Origin: Idiomarina piscisalsi
GTDB taxonomy: Bacteria; Pseudomonadota; Gammaproteobacteria; Enterobacterales; Alteromonadaceae
Assembly (NCBI RefSeq): GCF_003987095.1
Contig: NZ_PIQA01000004.1
Coordinates: 62,001-126,000 of the forward strand
Length of the DNA: 64,000 nucleotides
Direction of reading: 5' to 3'
In this document: one piece after another, positions 1-16,171 of the stretch
Layout: each line of letters starts with the position of its first letter
Position numbering within the stretch: position 1 is the stretch's first letter
Notes under the pieces: generated by a model
Told to the model about the DNA's origin: nothing
The model's database searches: none
Seen by the model: the letters and a program-made list of their open reading frames with translations, nothing else
Position numbers and translations under genes: made by a program

Positions 1-25
1 CGTGAACCCATCCGTGGGGGCTTGA

Positions 26-47
26 CTGCAGCCATCCATGGCTGCAG
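26..47. repeat. Perfect 10-bp inverted repeat, REP-like
   Basis: Two 10-base arms (CTGCAGCCAT and ATGGCTGCAG) are separated by only CC. It lies downstream of the fadBA operon, whose last codon is at 149. No T-run follows on either strand, so a simple terminator is unlikely. It could be an extragenic repeat of a genome-wide family; no second copy was noticed in this window. Confidence 0.5.
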
Positions 48-148
48 ACAGTTTCTGAGTACCCTACGTCAATTAACAGCGGAGGAGTTACCAAATGGCC
101 CCTCTGCTGAGAGCGTCGTGTTAAACCGCCCTAACTTTGCTGTTTCTT

Positions 149-3489
<3,341 letters not shown>

Positions 3490-3576
3490 CTTGGGTCTCC
3501 CACGACTTCCATTAATTTGTTGCTGTAAAGAAACTGATTCTGTTATAGCTTTGGGTTAAGGTAGAGAGAGTTTGGC

Positions 3577-5586
3577 GTGAATACGCTAATTTTTCAACGG
3601 TTATTTAAACATGCGTTTGAATTAATGAACAAGCAGTCGTTTATCCTACGTTACAGTCGAACTTGTATTTTTGCTTGCGCGGTTGCTATAAGCGGGTTTT
3701 CGCATGCAGAGCCTGCGGTGACAGAAGTCATGGCATCGGAGCAACGAGAACAGCAACGCGAGCTCTTTAAAAAGGCTGAATATGCAGCCAAAAGAGGGCG
3801 TTTAAATGAGTACCGGCAGTTACTCAAAGAGCTCGAAGGCTACCCTTTAAAACCTTATCTGGAGCTTGCTCGTCTGGAGCAGGTGGGGTACTTAGCCAAC
3901 GAAGACAGAGTGTTAAAGTTCCTTGAAGATTATGAAGGCACGCCATTGGATTGGCAGCTGCGCCAACCCTGGTTAAGTTATCTGGCTGGCGAAGACGAGC
4001 ACAAACGCTTCATTCGCGACTTTAGACACCCCGGAACCCTCACTCATCGCTGCCAGTTTATTCATGCACGCCGTAAACAGGACTTAGAAGACGGTCCCTT
4101 CAAGCGGCAGGTCGATGCTATTTGGCAACATGGCTTCTCTTTACCCCAAGCTTGCGACCCAATCTTAAAAGAATGGGCTGAATTAGGTGGTCGTACAGAC
4201 GAACTGGTTTGGAAGCGTCTGCGATTAGCGGCTACCAGTGGTAATGCGACGCTTGTTCCCTACCTGACGGGCCTGCTTCCGGAACTGCAACAGTATCTTG
4301 GCGAGTTTTATCATAAGGTGCGTTACTCACCGGCTGCTTTAGAGGATGAAAGTTGGTTTAAAGGTCGTTATCCCAACAAAGAGGCTGAAATTGCGACCTT
4401 TGGCTTAAAAAAGCTTGTTTGGAGAGATGAGAATATTGCTTTACGAGCCTATAAAAAGCTTAAAGAGAGCCTCCCTTTTAATGATGAACAGCTCGCTGAG
4501 ATAGCTGAAGAATTTGCGGTGGCGCTGAGTTTAGATGACCACCCTGAAGCAAGAATTTGGCATTCTCGAGTACCACCTGAAGCATTGAATGAAAGGGTGT
4601 TACAGTGGCGGTTAGCGGTGCATTTAAAGGATAATGATTTTGAAGGGCTAAGAGCCGTTATAAACGCGTTGCCTATCGCCATAAAGCAAGGGAACCAGTG
4701 GCGTTATTGGTTGGCGCGTAGTGAGGAGAAGCTGGGGAATGAGCTTGTTGCACAGGAGCTTTATGAGGATTTATCAGACGAGCGCCATTATTATGGCTTT
4801 TTAGCGGCTGCGCGATTGCAAAAGCCTATTAGCCTCGAGCAGGAAAAGCTGGAAGTAAGCGTACTTCAGTTAGAGCAGGTACGCAGCCACCCCAGTGTCC
4901 AGCGGGCTTACGAGTTTATCCAGCTCGAACGCTGGGTGGATGCTCGCAGAGAGTGGAATTATCTACTGACCCAACTTGACGGCGAAGAGCAAAAAGTTGC
5001 TGCGTATTTGGCAAGTGAATGGGGGTGGCACGATCAAGCCATTTGGACACTCGCGCAAATTGGTCATTTCGATGCAGTGGGTATTCGGTTTCCATTGGCC
5101 TATCAGGATATTTTAAGTCGTGCATCTCAGGCTGCAGGAATCGATGAAGAATGGGCTTTGGCAATAACCCGGCGAGAAAGTGCGTTTCGACACGATGCCT
5201 ATTCTAGTGCGGGCGCGCGGGGGCTTATGCAAATACTGCCAAGTACCGCTAAAAAGCTTGATGGAAAGGGCAATTGGCGACGCCTGAATAACCCTTCAGT
5301 TAATGTGCGTTTGGGCACTTATTATTTAGGCCGCTTAAAGCATCGTTTCGAAAACAATTGGTTACTGGCAACGGCGAGCTATAACGCGGGCTACTACCGG
5401 GTGAAAGAGTGGCTGCCGGAAGATCCTATGGAAGCAGATGCATGGATTGAAACAATACCCTATTATGAAACAAGAGATTACGTTAAAGCGGTATTAAGTT
5501 ATCAGCAGATTTATCGGATGTTGGGTGGTAAAGAAGATAATTTATTTGAAGACGTGATAGACATGAAAATTGTTGGTTCAGAATAG
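3577..5586 (+). CDS. slt: Soluble lytic murein transglycosylase (Slt70 type)
   Basis: This periplasmic enzyme cleaves peptidoglycan between MurNAc and GlcNAc with formation of 1,6-anhydroMurNAc. The body is the alpha-helical superhelix typical of Slt70. The C-terminal SLT domain begins near residue 515, with the catalytic Glu534 (counted from the GTG start) in TRRESAFRHDAY, followed by GARGLMQILPSTA and NAGYYRVKEW. The hydrophobic segment CIFACAVAISGFSHA is a signal peptide with cleavage after SHA. The GTG start at 3577 follows GAGAGAG at a good distance. An ATG at 3625 would give a more normal signal-peptide length but has no visible ribosome site. It ends 9 bp before pepQ. Confidence 0.93.
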   Translation: MNTLIFQRLFKHAFELMNKQSFILRYSRTCIFACAVAISGFSHAEPAVTEVMASEQREQQRELFKKAEYAAKRGRLNEYRQLLKELEGYPLKPYLELARLEQVGYLANEDRVLKFLEDYEGTPLDWQLRQPWLSYLAGEDEHKRFIRDFRHPGTLTHRCQFIHARRKQDLEDGPFKRQVDAIWQHGFSLPQACDPILKEWAELGGRTDELVWKRLRLAATSGNATLVPYLTGLLPELQQYLGEFYHKVRYSPAALEDESWFKGRYPNKEAEIATFGLKKLVWRDENIALRAYKKLKESLPFNDEQLAEIAEEFAVALSLDDHPEARIWHSRVPPEALNERVLQWRLAVHLKDNDFEGLRAVINALPIAIKQGNQWRYWLARSEEKLGNELVAQELYEDLSDERHYYGFLAAARLQKPISLEQEKLEVSVLQLEQVRSHPSVQRAYEFIQLERWVDARREWNYLLTQLDGEEQKVAAYLASEWGWHDQAIWTLAQIGHFDAVGIRFPLAYQDILSRASQAAGIDEEWALAITRRESAFRHDAYSSAGARGLMQILPSTAKKLDGKGNWRRLNNPSVNVRLGTYYLGRLKHRFENNWLLATASYNAGYYRVKEWLPEDPMEADAWIETIPYYETRDYVKAVLSYQQIYRMLGGKEDNLFEDVIDMKIVGSE

Positions 5587-5595
5587 GACGACTTT

Positions 5596-6945
5596 ATGAC
5601 CACATCGGCCGGTTTATGGCGGTTGTTTCAAAGCCACATTGATGAATTGCAAAAGCGTGCAGCGCGCTTGTTAGAACGCGAAAATTTAGAGTTACTCGCG
5701 ATTCATTCAGGTCAGCAAAAGCGCTGGTTTCTGGATGACATGAATTACCCGTTTAGAGCGAATCCTCACTTCAAAGCTTGGTGTCCAGAAACGCAATTAC
5801 CGAACGCCTGGATTATCGTTCAACCAAAAACAAAGCCGACCTTGGTTTTGCTGGCAGCTGATGACTTTTGGCATACCGTTAAATCGGTTGAGTCTGAAGA
5901 TTGGACGGCGGCGTTCCACGTGGAACATTTAAAAACACCTGAAGCTATAGAAACGCTATTACCTTATGACAAAAAGCACGCCGCTTATATTGGTGAGCAT
6001 ATCGAGGTGGCTAAAGCCTTAGGTTTTGAGAATATCAACCCAGACCCAGTATTGCACTTTTTCCATTATCACCGATTGTTTAAAACCGACTATGAACTTG
6101 CCTGTTTAGAAGAGGCGAATGAACTCGCCGCACGAGGGCACATAGCGGCAGCTGAAGCTTTTGCTGAGGGAGCTTCTGAATTTGAATGCTTACTGAGCTA
6201 TATGTCAGAAACTAAGCAAGGCCAGAACGAGGTGCCATACAGCCACATTATTGGCCAGAATGAAAATGCCAGTGTGCTGCATCACTGGCAGCTTGCTACT
6301 GCAAATAAAACACCGTTGCGCTCAATGCTTGTTGATGCCGGCGCGGAGGTTTGCGGATACGCGGCAGACATTTCGCGGACTTGGTCTTACGAACATAACG
6401 AATACGAAGAGCTCATTGTGGCTGTCGATCAGATTACGTTGGCGTTGATTGATAAGTTGAAGCCTGGTGTCAGTTTCCCTGACTTGCACAAGCTTGCTCA
6501 CGAACAAATAGCCAACTTGTTGTTTGCGTTTGGCTTTGTTCGTTGTAGTCCTGAGCAAATGATTGAAGAGGGCATTACAACGGTCTTTTTCCCGCATGGC
6601 TTAGGGCACCCACTTGGTTTACAAGTCCATGATGTTGGCGCAGCGCAAGCTGATGAGCGGGGGACTCCTATTCCGTCACCTCAAGGCCAACTCACGCTGC
6701 GAACAACACGTACGGTTGAAGCAAGGCAGGTTTATACCATAGAGCCCGGCATCTACTTTATTGAACCTTTGCTGAATAAGCTGGCGTCGTCGAATAAAAA
6801 ACACCTGATTAACTGGAAGCGTGTCGACGAGTTTCGCCCGTTCGGTGGCGTTCGAATTGAAGATAACATAGTGGTGTACCGTGAAAAAAATGATAACTTA
6901 ACGCGCCGAACAGAGCTGAAAGACTTTAAATTAAAGGTGGGTTAA
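5596..6945 (+). CDS. pepQ: Xaa-Pro dipeptidase (prolidase) PepQ
   Basis: A cytoplasmic M24B metallopeptidase that splits dipeptides with C-terminal proline, useful in peptide catabolism. The 449-residue length fits PepQ (E. coli 443). The five metal ligands of the pita-bread fold are present in order: two Asp in DAGAEVCGYAADISRTW, His in HGLGHPLGLQVHDVG, Glu in TIEPGIYFIEP and Glu in GVRIEDNIVV. The ATG at 5596 follows AGGACG. It forms an apparent operon with slt (9-bp gap) and yigZ (1-bp gap). Relatives in Alteromonas were characterised as organophosphorus acid anhydrolases; that side activity cannot be judged here. Confidence 0.95.
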   Translation: MTTSAGLWRLFQSHIDELQKRAARLLERENLELLAIHSGQQKRWFLDDMNYPFRANPHFKAWCPETQLPNAWIIVQPKTKPTLVLLAADDFWHTVKSVESEDWTAAFHVEHLKTPEAIETLLPYDKKHAAYIGEHIEVAKALGFENINPDPVLHFFHYHRLFKTDYELACLEEANELAARGHIAAAEAFAEGASEFECLLSYMSETKQGQNEVPYSHIIGQNENASVLHHWQLATANKTPLRSMLVDAGAEVCGYAADISRTWSYEHNEYEELIVAVDQITLALIDKLKPGVSFPDLHKLAHEQIANLLFAFGFVRCSPEQMIEEGITTVFFPHGLGHPLGLQVHDVGAAQADERGTPIPSPQGQLTLRTTRTVEARQVYTIEPGIYFIEPLLNKLASSNKKHLINWKRVDEFRPFGGVRIEDNIVVYREKNDNLTRRTELKDFKLKVG

Positions 6946-6946
6946 G

Positions 6947-7573
6947 TTGTCAGACGAGAGCTATTTAATTGCCATAAGTGATGCTGAAGCAGAAATTGAA
7001 GTAAAAGGCAGTCGGTTTATAGCGTGTATAAGCCCTGCGAAAACCCCTGAAGAAGCAATCGACTTCAAAGAGTCAGTTAAGAAGCGCTACCCAAAAGCGA
7101 GCCACTATTGCACGGCTTCGATATTTGGTCACCCTAATGACAGTAACGGTTATGCTTATAGTGATGACGGTGAGCCCTCTGGAACGGCGGGCAGGCCTAT
7201 GCTGATGGCACTGTGTGACGTCGGTATAGGACAGGTAACCGCTGTGGTTGTTCGATACTTTGGGGGAACGAAGTTAGGTACAGGCGGTCTTCAGCGAGCC
7301 TATAAAGATGCGGTACTTGAAGCTTTGCCTGACTTAGCTGCCGAAACCTTAATATTCAAAAAACCCTTTTCAGTCAATTTTGACTATACCGACCAAGGGG
7401 CTGTTGAGCCGCTTTTTGAGCGTTATGACGCTGAGGTTTGGGAAGCTGAATACAGCGACATTATTAAACAAGAAGTACGAATAGAGCCGTCTAAAGTGGA
7501 TGAACTACAGGAAAAACTAAAGGCCGCCACACAAGGGCGTGTGCAACTGCGGCCTTATGAACCCATCGATTAA
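6947..7573 (+). CDS. yigZ: YigZ family protein (IMPACT/UPF0029)
   Basis: A 208-residue member of the YigZ/IMPACT family. The N-terminal UPF0029 domain carries the family pattern [14 protein letters not shown] followed by [20 protein letters not shown]. The C-terminal region fits the DUF1949 ferredoxin-like domain. Biochemical function is unsettled; the eukaryotic relative binds GCN1 and modulates translation control. The start is a TTG one base after the pepQ stop. The last bases overlap the trkA stop codon on the opposite strand. E. coli also has yigZ directly after pepQ. Confidence 0.9.
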   Translation: MSDESYLIAISDAEAEIEVKGSRFIACISPAKTPEEAIDFKESVKKRYPKASHYCTASIFGHPNDSNGYAYSDDGEPSGTAGRPMLMALCDVGIGQVTAVVVRYFGGTKLGTGGLQRAYKDAVLEALPDLAAETLIFKKPFSVNFDYTDQGAVEPLFERYDAEVWEAEYSDIIKQEVRIEPSKVDELQEKLKAATQGRVQLRPYEPID

Positions 7574-8946
7574 AAGAACATTGCACTGGGTTGGAAAACT
7601 CGCTCAACCTGATCAATGTACTTCTTATCCAGTAAGAACAGAATAACGTGGTCGTCCGAATGAATGATGGTTTCACTGTGTGCCATAAGCACCTCGTTAC
7701 CACGCACGATTGCGCCGATGGTTGTACCCGGTGGTAATTTGATGTCTTTAATGGCTTTACCAACCACTTTTGAGGTGTCTTCGTCTCCGTGTGCGATGGC
7801 TTCAATAGCTTCCGCAGCACCCTTTCGCAGAGAGTAAACGTTAACAATATCGCCTCGACGGACGTGGGTCAGTAATGCCGACACGGTTGCTCGTTGCGGC
7901 GAAATGGCAATATCAATTTCTCCGCCTTGCACTAAGTCGACATAAGCACTGCGTTGAATAAGCACCATGGTTTTGCGTGCGCCCATACGTTTAGCCAGCA
8001 TGGCCGACATGATATTGGCTTCATCGTCGTTGGTGACGGCAATGAAAACATCAATGTCTTCAACGTGTTCTTCTTCTAATAGCTTTTGGTCAGACGCATC
8101 GCCCCGGAAAATTAAAGTGTGCTCCAGGCGCTGAGACAATTCCTCGGCTCGCGCTTCAGAGCGTTCAATCAGCTTAACCCGATGATCACTTTCAAGCTGC
8201 TTCGCTAAGCCTGCACCAATATTACCGCCGCCAACAATCATAATTCGGCGATACTTGTCTTCAAGCTTTTGTAGCTCTTGCATGACCGTACTAATGTGTC
8301 GGGTATCCGCGATGAAGAATATTTCATCGTCGGCTTCAATAACCGTTGTTCCGGTTGGGCGAATAGGCTTACCTTGACGGTAAATGGCTGCGACACGGGT
8401 ATCGATATTGGGAATGTGCTCGCGCAAGGTGGAAATAGCATGGCCCACCAGCTTACCGCCATAATAAGCCTTTACGGCAACGAGAGACGCACGGCCACCG
8501 GCAAACTCCATAACCTGCAAAGCGCCGGGGTAATCAATAAGCCGCTTAATGTAATTGGTAACGAGCTGCTCAGGTGAAATGATGTTATCGACCGGCGCAT
8601 CCTGATTATGAAACAGCTGATCTTTGTAGCGAATGTATTCTTCTGAGCGAATCCGGGCAATTTTCTTTGGCGTATTGAAAATAGAGTACGCGACCTGGCA
8701 GGCAATCATATTGGTCTCATCGCTGCTGGTTACAGCAATAAGCAGGTCGGCATCGTCTGCCCCCGCACGCCTTAAAACGTCCGGGTGAGCGCCATTTCCT
8801 GCTACCACGCGCAGATCATATTTGTCCTGCAGGTCGTCTAACAAATCGGCGTTTGTGTCGACAATCGTGATATCGTTCTTTTCACCGACTAAGTTTTCAG
8901 CAAGCGTGCCTCCAACCTGACCAACCCCAAGTATGATAATTTTCAT
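7570..8946 (-). CDS. trkA: Trk potassium uptake regulatory protein TrkA
   Basis: A peripheral NAD(H)-binding protein that gates the TrkH/TrkG potassium channel from the cytoplasmic side. The 458 residues equal E. coli TrkA and form two tandem RCK units. Nucleotide-binding glycine motifs are visible at the N-terminus ([16 protein letters not shown]) and near residue 233 ([17 protein letters not shown]). It overlaps rsmB by four bases (ATGA type), as the last gene of a def-fmt-rsmB-trkA operon. No trkH lies nearby, which is usual. It is convergent with yigZ, with overlapping stop codons. Confidence 0.97.
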   Translation of the reverse strand: MKIIILGVGQVGGTLAENLVGEKNDITIVDTNADLLDDLQDKYDLRVVAGNGAHPDVLRRAGADDADLLIAVTSSDETNMIACQVAYSIFNTPKKIARIRSEEYIRYKDQLFHNQDAPVDNIISPEQLVTNYIKRLIDYPGALQVMEFAGGRASLVAVKAYYGGKLVGHAISTLREHIPNIDTRVAAIYRQGKPIRPTGTTVIEADDEIFFIADTRHISTVMQELQKLEDKYRRIMIVGGGNIGAGLAKQLESDHRVKLIERSEARAEELSQRLEHTLIFRGDASDQKLLEEEHVEDIDVFIAVTNDDEANIMSAMLAKRMGARKTMVLIQRSAYVDLVQGGEIDIAISPQRATVSALLTHVRRGDIVNVYSLRKGAAEAIEAIAHGDEDTSKVVGKAIKDIKLPPGTTIGAIVRGNEVLMAHSETIIHSDDHVILFLLDKKYIDQVERVFQPSAMFF

Positions 8947-10271
8947 TGTGCTTTTTTGAGTCTCGCGTAAAAGAATCCGTCGCCGTCAGCTTCACCGGGT
9001 AAAATTTGCAACATATCCCGATTCGCCTCTATGGGTATGAGAGTAGCATCGCTGTGCTGTTTTAGGAAAGCCTCAACCTGCGTTTGGTTTTCATCTCGTA
9101 ATATAGAGCACGTCGCGTACAGAAGTTCGCCGCCAGGCGCTAATGTTTCCCATAACGCCCTCAATATTTTGCCCTGAAGCTCTGCAAGCTCGCTTATGTC
9201 GCTCTGGCGGCGCAGCCATTTGATATCGGGGTGACGACGAATAACACCGGTAGCCGAGCAGGGGGCGTCTAATAATATACGGTCAAAGGACTTGCCGTCC
9301 CACCAGGCTGAAGTATCTGCAGCGTCTGCGCAATGAACCTCTGCGAAGAGTTGCTGACGTGTTAAGTTCTCTTTAATGCGTTCTATTCGGTTTGCATCGA
9401 GTTCAACCGCTTGAACGGGGTAATCAAAAGTGTGTCTTTCCAACAGGTGTAACAATTTACCGCCTGGCGCCGCACAACAGTCGAGCACACGATGATTGGC
9501 GTCCACGTTTAAGTAATCTGCCGCAAGTTGGGCTGAACGATCTTGTACGGAAACGGCACCTTCGTGGAAGCCGGGAAGTTTATCGACAGAGCAGGGGGTT
9601 AACAGCTTAATGGCATTACGGGCCTGAGGGTCTGCAACTGCTTCTATGCCTCCGTCTTGCAGCTGACGAAGATAATCATCACGAGAAAACAGCCGCTCAT
9701 TGACCCGCAGCCACATTGGCGGATGCTGGTTATTTTCCTGAAGAATAACCTCTGTCTTATTACCGTGGTCGTTTTCTAGCTGCTGAACCAGCCAGCGCGG
9801 GTGATTTTGGTTGTTGTCTTCAGGTAATTGGCGTTCAAAGTTGTCGTTTGCCTCGGGCGCTTCTCGCAATAGCTGGCGTAACACCCCGTTAACCAAGCCT
9901 TTGTTATTTCGCTTTTTTAAAACGGCAGCGGCTTCTACCGTCGCGCTGACGGCCGCATGGTCTTTTATCCGCTGGCAATAGAGCTGATAAGCACCGACCA
10001 GCAACAGATAATGCAGAATCTTAAGCTTACCTTTAAGGGGTTGCTGAAGCTTAGCACCTACTAATTTGTTTAATGTCGGCAGGACACGCAATACACCATA
10101 GCTTATTGCACTTGCTAAGCGTTTATCTGACGCAGAAAGCGTTGCTGTAGCATTGGGTAAAGCGGTCGATAGAGACTCACCTTTTTCCAACACCTGAAAA
10201 AGCGCAGTGGCAGCGGCGGCTCGGCTCGCGGCTCCTGAGCCATTACTTTCGGTTTTATTAGGCTCACTCAT
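8943..10271 (-). CDS. rsmB: 16S rRNA m5C967 methyltransferase RsmB
   Basis: An S-adenosylmethionine-dependent enzyme (Sun/Fmu) that makes 5-methylcytosine 967 in 16S rRNA. The 442-residue chain has an N-terminal NusB-like RNA-binding domain (about 1-150) followed by the methyltransferase domain. Visible motifs are the SAM-binding [13 protein letters not shown], the [16 protein letters not shown] motif with its Pro-Cys, and the catalytic cysteine in LLYATCSI. It overlaps fmt by four bases upstream and trkA by four downstream, indicating translational coupling in the usual fmt-rsmB-trkA arrangement. Confidence 0.96.
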   Translation of the reverse strand: MSEPNKTESNGSGAASRAAAATALFQVLEKGESLSTALPNATATLSASDKRLASAISYGVLRVLPTLNKLVGAKLQQPLKGKLKILHYLLLVGAYQLYCQRIKDHAAVSATVEAAAVLKKRNNKGLVNGVLRQLLREAPEANDNFERQLPEDNNQNHPRWLVQQLENDHGNKTEVILQENNQHPPMWLRVNERLFSRDDYLRQLQDGGIEAVADPQARNAIKLLTPCSVDKLPGFHEGAVSVQDRSAQLAADYLNVDANHRVLDCCAAPGGKLLHLLERHTFDYPVQAVELDANRIERIKENLTRQQLFAEVHCADAADTSAWWDGKSFDRILLDAPCSATGVIRRHPDIKWLRRQSDISELAELQGKILRALWETLAPGGELLYATCSILRDENQTQVEAFLKQHSDATLIPIEANRDMLQILPGEADGDGFFYARLKKAQ

Positions 10272-11215
10272 GATAGCTGTAGGCTTTCAGCAAATACTTT
10301 GGCGTAACCGTTTATCAGCGTAGCAGCGGGCTGTGGTTTCTTGCCCGGCATCTGCGCTTTAGTAATTCTTAGAACACCGTCTCCGGTGGCAACATCAATG
10401 CCGTCATTGGAGCTTTGTAGGATAGTTCCGGGAGCCTCCCGGGTTGCTCCTTGTGCAATTTCAGCTTCGAGTATTTTAATGGTTTTCTGTTCACCCAGTT
10501 GGTCAGACTCGCACCAACTGACAGGCCAGGGAGTAAATGCGCGAGTACATCGCTCTATAAAAGCGGCGGACTCATTCCAGTCTATTTTCGCTTCTGCTTT
10601 GCTGAGTTTTTTCGCATAAGTGGCTTGTGTATCATCCTGAACGGTTGCGTTCGCCTGATATGCATCCAGGTCTCTCAGCGTTTCAACTAAAGCTTGTGGG
10701 CCAAGTGCTTCCAGCTTCTTATACAGCGATGCGGAAGTTTCGTTAGGGTCAATTGCGCAGCGCTTTTCCAGTAGTACAGGGCCTGTATCTAACCCTGCTT
10801 CCATTTGCATAACAGCAACGCCTGACTCTGTATCGCCTGCCCATACCGCTCGTTGAATAGGGGCTGCACCTCGCCATTTTGGTAGCAGTGAGCCGTGAAC
10901 ATTCAGGCAACCTTTAGCGGGAATATCGAGCGCCGCCTGTGGCAACAGTAAACCATAAGCGACAACAATCATGACATCCGGTTTTAATGCCTGGAGCTGT
11001 TGCTGTGCTTCCTCCGTTTTCAGCGACTCGGGCTGAAATACGGGTAATTGATTGGCTTCAGCCAGCTGCTTAACGGCGCTAGGCTGTAATTTTTTCCCGC
11101 GCCCGGCAGGGCGGTCAGGTTGGGTATAGACACCGACAATATCAAAGTCAGTGTCTAAAAGGTGCGACAAGTGCTGTGCCGCAAAGTCAGGAGTTCCGGC
11201 AAAAACGATGCGCAT
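10268..11215 (-). CDS. fmt: Methionyl-tRNA formyltransferase Fmt
   Basis: Transfers a formyl group from 10-formyl-THF to initiator Met-tRNA, enabling translation initiation. The 315-residue length matches E. coli Fmt. The formyltransferase signature is clear: Asn and His in CLNVHGSLLPKWRGAAPI and the Asp in MEAGLDTGPVL. The C-terminal tRNA-binding domain covers about 205-315. It overlaps the def stop codon by one base (TAATG) and rsmB by four, so deformylase and formyltransferase are made together. Confidence 0.97.
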   Translation of the reverse strand: MRIVFAGTPDFAAQHLSHLLDTDFDIVGVYTQPDRPAGRGKKLQPSAVKQLAEANQLPVFQPESLKTEEAQQQLQALKPDVMIVVAYGLLLPQAALDIPAKGCLNVHGSLLPKWRGAAPIQRAVWAGDTESGVAVMQMEAGLDTGPVLLEKRCAIDPNETSASLYKKLEALGPQALVETLRDLDAYQANATVQDDTQATYAKKLSKAEAKIDWNESAAFIERCTRAFTPWPVSWCESDQLGEQKTIKILEAEIAQGATREAPGTILQSSNDGIDVATGDGVLRITKAQMPGKKPQPAATLINGYAKVFAESLQLS

Positions 11216-11739
11216 TATTGGGCTTCCGAAGCAAACTTCTCTGCTAAACGCTGCTCTTTTTCAAGCTTCTTGCGAATGCGCTCACGTTTCAATGGCGATA
11301 GGTAATCTACAAACAGCTTGCCGTTTAAATGGTCAATTTCGTGCTGGATACAAATAGCCAGTAAGCCTTCTGCATTCATTGAGAACTCTTCACCATTTTT
11401 ATCCAACGCTTTAACAGTAATGGTCTCGGCCCGTTCAACTTTGGCGTAAACCCCCGGGAACGACAGGCAGCCCTCGTCATTTTTAAAATGCCCTTCGGCC
11501 TTGGTTATTTCCGGGTTAATAAAAACCAGTGGTTCATTTTGATCTTCGCTGCAGTCAGCGACAAACAAGCGCTGGTGCACGTCTACTTGCGTCGCCGCAA
11601 GTCCAACACCTTGTTCGTCGTACATGGTTTCGAACATATCATCGATAACCGCACGGATAGAATCGTCTACTTTCGCAATTGGTTGTGCGACTTTACGTAA
11701 ACGTTCGTCGGGATATTTAAGAACTGTCATTTTTGCCAT
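11215..11739 (-). CDS. def: Peptide deformylase Def
   Basis: A metal-dependent hydrolase that removes the N-formyl group from nascent proteins. All three family motifs are present: [16 protein letters not shown] with the metal-binding Cys, and HEIDHLNG with two metal-binding His and the catalytic Glu. I chose the ATG at 11739 (174 residues). It is preceded by GGAGG at proper distance, whereas the longer reading would start at a TTG that overlaps this ribosome site. It is the first gene of the def-fmt-rsmB-trkA operon and diverges from dprA. Confidence 0.97.
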   Translation of the reverse strand: MAKMTVLKYPDERLRKVAQPIAKVDDSIRAVIDDMFETMYDEQGVGLAATQVDVHQRLFVADCSEDQNEPLVFINPEITKAEGHFKNDEGCLSFPGVYAKVERAETITVKALDKNGEEFSMNAEGLLAICIQHEIDHLNGKLFVDYLSPLKRERIRKKLEKEQRLAEKFASEAQ

Positions 11740-11802
11740 AGAAACCTCCAAAACTTCATCTACCCTATAGTTTACCTTAAATTGACCGGTGAAGGACAGG
11801 GC

Positions 11803-12840
11803 ATGGATGCTGAGCAGTTATGTTTATTAATGGGGGCGTCAAGGGCGTCAAACAAGGTACAGAAAGCCGCGAGGGAGTGTGCCTCTATTGCCGAGCTATC
11901 TGAACGATGGGGGCAATCGTTTAAACCGGTCGACCCTAAATGGGTGAAAGCGGCGAAAACATGGACGCAAACGGAGCGGCAGGGAGTCATTTCGTATTTT
12001 TGTGATGACTATCCTGAGCCGCTAAAGTCTATTCAGAATCCGCCGTGGCTGCTGTATTACCGGGGGCGCAAAGAATTGTTGCAAGGCGTCGGAGTGGCTG
12101 TTGTCGGCAGCCGAAAAGCATCGCACAGTGGCTTGCAAATTACGGACTGGATAGCAAAAGACTTGGTTGCTGCAGGTATCGTGGTGGTAAGCGGTCTGGC
12201 AATGGGTATTGACGCACAGGCGCACAAAACTGCGGCGGATAAAGGCAAAACCATTGCGGTGCTTGGGACAGGAATCGATCAGTATTACCCACGCAGAAAT
12301 AAAACGCTGCAAGATTTCATTGCTCATCAGGGGCTGCTGATTTCTGAATTTCCGCCGGGACAGACTGCCAGAATTGATCACTTCCCGCGCCGCAACCGTA
12401 TTATTAGTGGTATTAGTCAGGCTGTTGTGGTGGTCGAGGCGGCTCGTAAAAGCGGCTCTCTGTCGACGGCTATTCATGGTCTTAATGAAGGTCGGGAAGT
12501 GGGGGCGGTACCGGGCTCTGTGCTGATGCCGGAACACCAGGGCTGTCATTGGTTATTACAGCAAGGCGCTAAGCTTATTAACACACCACAGGATATTCTT
12601 GATTGGTTTGGGGTAAGCGCTACCGGCTCGGTCGATGGCGGCGAACCGCACGAAGAGAATCAAAGCTTGGCAAACTGCCGTTTGTTCGCTAGTCTGAATT
12701 CAGAGCCACGAACAATTGATGACATGGTACAATTGTCCGGACTCGAGGTTGCTGAAGTCATGGAGAAGATAGTGTTATACGAATTAGAAGGACTTGTGGC
12801 AGCCGTACCAGGCGGTTATATCAAAGTGGGGAGGCGCTAA
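11803..12840 (+). CDS. dprA: DNA processing protein DprA (Smf)
   Basis: Binds incoming single-stranded DNA and loads RecA during natural transformation. The Rossmann-like DprA core is visible from about residue 95: [39 protein letters not shown] and the basic [11 protein letters not shown] motif. A C-terminal winged-helix region follows. The ATG at 11803 has GAAGGA upstream and gives 345 residues; the reading frame stays open to a TTG at 11782, which is less likely. It heads a dprA-smg-zinc finger-tsaC-hemF-aroE cluster that is common in gammaproteobacteria. Confidence 0.95.
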   Translation: MDAEQLCLLMGASRASNKVQKAARECASIAELSERWGQSFKPVDPKWVKAAKTWTQTERQGVISYFCDDYPEPLKSIQNPPWLLYYRGRKELLQGVGVAVVGSRKASHSGLQITDWIAKDLVAAGIVVVSGLAMGIDAQAHKTAADKGKTIAVLGTGIDQYYPRRNKTLQDFIAHQGLLISEFPPGQTARIDHFPRRNRIISGISQAVVVVEAARKSGSLSTAIHGLNEGREVGAVPGSVLMPEHQGCHWLLQQGAKLINTPQDILDWFGVSATGSVDGGEPHEENQSLANCRLFASLNSEPRTIDDMVQLSGLEVAEVMEKIVLYELEGLVAAVPGGYIKVGRR

Positions 12841-12843
12841 ATC

Positions 12844-13317
12844 ATGTTTGATATCCTCATGTATTTATTTGAAAACTATATCCATTCTGAAATGGAAGTG
12901 GTGGTCGATCACGACGAGCTGACCAATGAATTAACGCGCGCTGGTTTCCGTGAACAGGAAATTCAAAAGGCGTTAGCGTGGTTAGAGTGCTTGGCCGACT
13001 TACAAGAGTTAGAAACTAAATCCTACATCGATGCATCAGCCACTCAGGCAACTCGCATTTATACGGCCGATGAAATGACTCGTCTGGATAGCCAGTGTCG
13101 TGGTTTTATCATGTATCTGGAAAACTTGGGCGTGTTGGACTTTGCTACGCGTGAAGTGGTTATTGATCGTGTCATGGAGCTGGAAACAAGCCGCTTTACA
13201 TTAGACGACCTAAAATGGGTTGTTTTGATGGTGTTGTTTAATGTGCCCGGACAAGAAGCCGCTTATGATCAGATGGAAGGGCTTCTGTTCGAAGAAGCAG
13301 ACGGACCCTTACATTAA
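12844..13317 (+). CDS. smg: Smg family protein (DUF494)
   Basis: A 157-residue acidic, helical protein of the Smg/DUF494 family. It starts [16 protein letters not shown] and is always found next to dprA and the topoisomerase-like zinc-finger gene. Its biochemical role is unknown. The start ATG follows GGAGG, and the gene begins 3 bp after dprA. Its stop codon overlaps the ATG of the next gene (TAATG), so the two are translationally coupled. Confidence 0.93.
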   Translation: MFDILMYLFENYIHSEMEVVVDHDELTNELTRAGFREQEIQKALAWLECLADLQELETKSYIDASATQATRIYTADEMTRLDSQCRGFIMYLENLGVLDFATREVVIDRVMELETSRFTLDDLKWVVLMVLFNVPGQEAAYDQMEGLLFEEADGPLH

Positions 13318-13829
13318 TGTCCGCTGATGAACGCTGCCCGCGTTGTCAGCGGCTGTTAGTTATAAAGCATGTTGGCCATAACAGTTTTTTAGGCTGTACA
13401 GGCTACCCGGACTGCGACTACAAGCGTGGCTTAAGAGAACAGTCTGAAATAGAGCCGGAAAACTTAGGCGTTCCTTGCCCTGAGTGCGGCGAAGAATTGC
13501 AACTGAAAAGCGGTCGCTATGGCTTATTTGTCGGGTGCAGTAACTTCCCGGCGTGCGAGTTCGTTACTGAACCTGATGCGGGTAATGACGACACCATTCA
13601 ATGCCCTGAGTGTAAAAAAGGTCAGCTACGACAAAAAACCTCCCGCCGAGGCACCGTATTCTACGCTTGCGACCAGTACCCCACCTGCCAATTTACGGTG
13701 AATCAGCCTCCCGTGGATGAGTCTTGCCCCAAGTGTGGTTTTGCACTGCTAGTGAAGCGAAAAACGGCCTCCGGTGTGCGAAAAGTCTGTATACAAAAGC
13801 AATGCGACTATAAATCTGACACGCTATAA
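13317..13829 (+). CDS. Topoisomerase I-like zinc-finger protein (YrdD type)
   Basis: A 170-residue protein made almost entirely of Cys4 zinc ribbons like those at the C-terminus of DNA topoisomerase I. Four modules can be seen, each with a CPxC or CPKC pair and a later Cys pair: CPRCQRLL, CPECGEEL, CPECKKGQ and CPKCGFAL. There is no topoisomerase catalytic domain. It probably binds single-stranded DNA. The place between smg and tsaC corresponds to yrdD in E. coli. Confidence 0.92.
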   Translation: MSADERCPRCQRLLVIKHVGHNSFLGCTGYPDCDYKRGLREQSEIEPENLGVPCPECGEELQLKSGRYGLFVGCSNFPACEFVTEPDAGNDDTIQCPECKKGQLRQKTSRRGTVFYACDQYPTCQFTVNQPPVDESCPKCGFALLVKRKTASGVRKVCIQKQCDYKSDTL

Positions 13830-13861
13830 TACCCCGCAACGATTTAACGAGAGAGAGTGCT

Positions 13862-16171
<2,310 letters not shown>

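Noticed and set aside
12022-12549. 175-codon frame antisense to dprA
   Set aside because: It is a shadow of a well-supported gene, with low-complexity composition and no ribosome site.
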